Source: Caryophanales bacterium UBA4100 (lineage in GTDB: Bacteria > Bacillota > Bacilli > Paenibacillales > UBA4045). From it: a DNA stretch of 35,717 bases. The notes below the pieces were generated by a model. The model was not told the DNA's origin and did no database searches. It was given only the letters and a program-made list of their open reading frames with translations. The position numbers and the translations under genes were made by a program. Positions 33,528 to 35,717 of this stretch are shown here, in pieces (position 1 is the first letter of the stretch; each line of letters starts with the position of its first letter). The stretch covers positions 1,286 through 37,002 of the forward strand of contig DFXU01000014.1 of the NCBI GenBank assembly GCA_002383285.1, in the 5' to 3' direction.

Positions 33528-34532
33528 GTGGAGAAACTCAGAGTTGGAGTCATTGGAACAGGAAGAATAGGTAAGCTGCATGTTGATAACCTGAGGCGTC
33601 ATCCATCGGTCGAAGTTGCTTCAATCTCTGACCTTTTTGTTGATCAGAATTGGGCAGACTCCATGGGCATTGAGAAGGTTACTACGGACTATCTGGACAT
33701 TATTAATGATCCAGAGATCGATGTGGTGTTTATCTGTTCATCTACGAATACGCATGTTCCGATTATTAGGGATGCTGCCCAAGCGGGGAAGCATATCTTC
33801 TGCGAAAAGCCCATCAGCTTTAATAATAAGCTGACACAAGAAGCGCTTGAGGCTGTTGCTCAAGCGGGCATCAAATTTCAAACCGGCTTTAACCGACGAT
33901 TTGACCACAACTTTATTCGTGTGCGTGAAGCGGTGGTGACGGGGGAAATCGGTGAGCCTCATATCATCAAGATTACTTCAAGAGATCCTGAAATTCCGCC
34001 CGCTGACTATATTAAGAATTCAGGTGGTATGTTCATCGATATGTGTATCCATGATTTTGACATGGCCAGGTACTTGGTAGGTAGTGATGTGGTAGAGGTG
34101 TATGTAAAAGGTTCGGTTATGATTGATCCGGTGTTCGCAGAGCATGGAGATATTGATACGGCCATTATTACATTAACCTTCGAGAATGGTGTGCTCGGTG
34201 TCATCGATAATAGCAGGAGGGCTGCTTACGGTTACGACCAAAGAGTGGAGGTATTCGGCTCGGGAGGCAGTGTAACAGCTGAGAATGATCTGCCGAACAC
34301 CGCTGTAGTGAGTACAGCCAAAGGTATATTTTCTGACAAACCGAAGTACTTTTTCTTAGACCGCTACCAGGATTCCTATGTATCTGAAGTGAATGCATTT
34401 ATTCATAGTATCCAGAATCATGTACCTACCTTAGTTGATGGAATTGACGGCCTGAAGGCGGAATTGATTGCGCATGCGGCGAAGAAATCTCTACAAGAGG
34501 GAAGAGCAGTTCGAATATCTGAAATGATCTAA
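33528..34532 (+). CDS. iolG: Inositol 2-dehydrogenase (IolG-like, Gfo/Idh/MocA family)
   Basis: A 334-residue oxidoreductase predicted to oxidise myo-inositol (or a related inositol) with NAD+ to the 2-inosose, the first step of inositol catabolism. Rossmann motif GTGRIGKLH (10-18), catalytic K94 in EKPISF, and D171 and H175 in FIDMCIHDFDM match the IolG catalytic triad spacing. GTG 33528 is the start, with AAGGAG (33513-33518) upstream; the overlapping ATG 33526 is out of frame. It is followed 25 bases later by iolD, supporting the assignment. Sub-specificity (myo- versus scyllo- or chiro-inositol) cannot be read. Confidence 0.93.
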   Translation: MEKLRVGVIGTGRIGKLHVDNLRRHPSVEVASISDLFVDQNWADSMGIEKVTTDYLDIINDPEIDVVFICSSTNTHVPIIRDAAQAGKHIFCEKPISFNNKLTQEALEAVAQAGIKFQTGFNRRFDHNFIRVREAVVTGEIGEPHIIKITSRDPEIPPADYIKNSGGMFIDMCIHDFDMARYLVGSDVVEVYVKGSVMIDPVFAEHGDIDTAIITLTFENGVLGVIDNSRRAAYGYDQRVEVFGSGGSVTAENDLPNTAVVSTAKGIFSDKPKYFFLDRYQDSYVSEVNAFIHSIQNHVPTLVDGIDGLKAELIAHAAKKSLQEGRAVRISEMI

Positions 34533-34557
34533 AAAGTCTTAGGATGAGGTGATTGAG

Positions 34558-35717
34558 ATGGGAACAGTTCGTCTGACAATGGCACAAGCACTGCTACGTT
34601 TTTTGGATCAACAATATGTCTCGGTCGACGGTAAGGAAACCAAATTCATTAAGGGTCTGATGGGGATTTTTGGCCATGGTAATGTGACCGGGATCGGAGA
34701 GGCTCTTGAGCGTGATGCGGGAGATCTGACCTTCATTCAAGGTAAGAATGAGCAAGGGATGGTTCATGCAGCTGCAGCATATGCTAGACAGAAAAACCGG
34801 TTACAAATTTACGCCTGTACATCATCGATTGGACCAGGTGCGCTGAACATGATTACGGCTGCAGCTACTGCAACCGTGAACCGGATTCCGGTATTGTTAT
34901 TGCCCGGGGACAATTTCGCGAGCAGGCAACCCGATCCCGTGCTGCAGCAGCTAGAGGTACCGAGTGATTATACAATTTCGGCCAACGATCCCTTCAAGAG
35001 CGTGAGCAAGTATTGGGATAGAATCGTCCGCCCTGAGCAGTTAATGACCGCGGTCGTTCAAGCGATGAGAGTATTAACCGATCCTGCAGAGACCGGAGCA
35101 GTCACACTTGCCTTGCCCCAGGATGTTCAAGCCGAAGCTTACGATTATCCGGCATCTTTTTTTGACAGAAGAGTGCATTATATCGATCGTCGCCCGCCCG
35201 CTACGGATGCGATTGTGCGGGCTGTAGCGCTCATGAAGAACAAGAAGAAGCCTCTTCTGATCGCAGGAGGTGGCGCTATATATGCAGACGCATTGCCTGA
35301 GCTGCGGGCATTCGTGGAAGCCTTTGGCATTCCCATAGCGGAAACACAAGCAGGGAAGAGCTCACTCGCATGGGATCACCCATTGAATGTCGGTGCGATT
35401 GGGGTAACGGGATCTCTAAGTGCGAACATTCTGGCGAATCAAGCGGATGTAATCATTGGTGTAGGCACTCGCTATTCGGACTTCACTACACAATCGAGGT
35501 CGGCGTTCGGTCATCCAGGCGTGCAATTTGTCAACATTAACGTCAGTGGATTTGATGCTACTAAGCTCAATGGAGTGGCCATGACTGCTGACGCGAAATT
35601 AGGCTTGCAAGCGCTTCATTATGCCTTAGAACAGGAGGATTATCAGAGTGGGTACGAGGATGGGGAGATAGCTCGGTTAAAATCACAATGGGATGCCGAG
35701 GTGAATCGTCTATACAC
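34558..35717 (+). CDS. iolD: 3D-(3,5/4)-trihydroxycyclohexane-1,2-dione hydrolase IolD (partial, runs off right edge)
   Basis: The first 386 residues of a thiamine diphosphate enzyme; the window ends inside the gene, about 60 percent of the usual ~640 residues. N-terminal MAQALLRFLDQQYVSVDGKE and FGHGNVTGIGEAL, the catalytic E65 in QGKNEQGMVHAAAAYA, and CTSSIGPGALNM with PGDNFASRQPDPVLQQLE are characteristic of IolD, which hydrolyses the ring of the inositol degradation intermediate. ATG 34558 follows GAGGTG. It directly follows iolG, so it belongs to the same transcript from the 33444 promoter. Confidence 0.95.
   Translation, partial: MGTVRLTMAQALLRFLDQQYVSVDGKETKFIKGLMGIFGHGNVTGIGEALERDAGDLTFIQGKNEQGMVHAAAAYARQKNRLQIYACTSSIGPGALNMITAAATATVNRIPVLLLPGDNFASRQPDPVLQQLEVPSDYTISANDPFKSVSKYWDRIVRPEQLMTAVVQAMRVLTDPAETGAVTLALPQDVQAEAYDYPASFFDRRVHYIDRRPPATDAIVRAVALMKNKKKPLLIAGGGAIYADALPELRAFVEAFGIPIAETQAGKSSLAWDHPLNVGAIGVTGSLSANILANQADVIIGVGTRYSDFTTQSRSAFGHPGVQFVNINVSGFDATKLNGVAMTADAKLGLQALHYALEQEDYQSGYEDGEIARLKSQWDAEVNRLY

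Noticed and set aside
33526..33600. ATG 33526 as the iolG start
   Set aside because: It is out of frame with the dehydrogenase; GTG 33528 keeps the frame and has good spacing from AAGGAG.

Overview
The window looks like chromosomal DNA of a spore-forming low-to-moderate-GC Bacillota, most probably a Paenibacillus or close relative. Supporting features are strong Shine-Dalgarno sites, a CotF-type spore coat operon around an AdhB-type dehydrogenase, LplB/LplC-type sugar permeases with a two-TM AraC regulator, a FapR-like operator, copper-amine-oxidase-like domains and many intergenic palindromic repeats. The species assignment is inference. No rRNA, tRNA, CRISPR, phage or intact insertion sequence was seen.

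Layout. 1-1241: the tail of an unknown gene, translationally coupled to a receiver-GGDEF response regulator, then a hairpin terminator beside a 9-bp tandem repeat. 1302-2678 (-): a helical-repeat/copper-amine-oxidase-domain protein that seems to have lost its 5' end. 2798-5147: five-gene spore coat operon, small coat protein / CotF-like / alcohol dehydrogenase / small coat protein / CotF-like, matching the yraG-yraF-adhB-yraE-yraD order of Bacillus subtilis. 5502-14898: a hemicellulose or pectin side-chain utilisation island with a cytoplasmic GH51 arabinofuranosidase (-), two divergent ABC permeases, a beta-propeller protein, a lipoprotein solute-binding protein and a membrane AraC-type regulator (-). 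No ABC ATPase gene is present.

15064-24811: mixed metabolic and envelope genes: aldo/keto reductase, metallophosphoesterase, membrane-anchored methyltransferase, Spo0B/AgrC-like sensor kinase (-) divergent from class II fumarase, a 52-residue small protein, an unknown 100-residue protein (-), a FabH-type ketoacyl synthase behind a near-perfect FapR box, and a class A penicillin-binding protein (-). 24812-26475 is a gene graveyard: an unrecognised decayed ORF, a cluster of 19-bp inverted/direct repeats, an AHSA1/SRPBCC remnant and a YesM-type histidine kinase that has lost its H-box and ATPase domain.

26516-35717: MFS exporter (-), SDR oxidoreductase, YiiX-like permuted NlpC/P60 protein (-), a two-gene signalling operon (receiver-PP2C phosphatase and hybrid kinase), then an atypical HPr-like protein and the start of an inositol catabolic operon (iolG-like, iolD cut by the window edge). 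The HPr-like gene and the iolG promoter share a TAAGCGCT operator core. The most interesting leads are the degenerate HPr-like protein tied to the iol operon, the FapR-controlled fabH, the ATPSCKMT/FAM173-like methyltransferase, the propeller protein inside the sugar-uptake operon, and the three separate families of intergenic palindromes.
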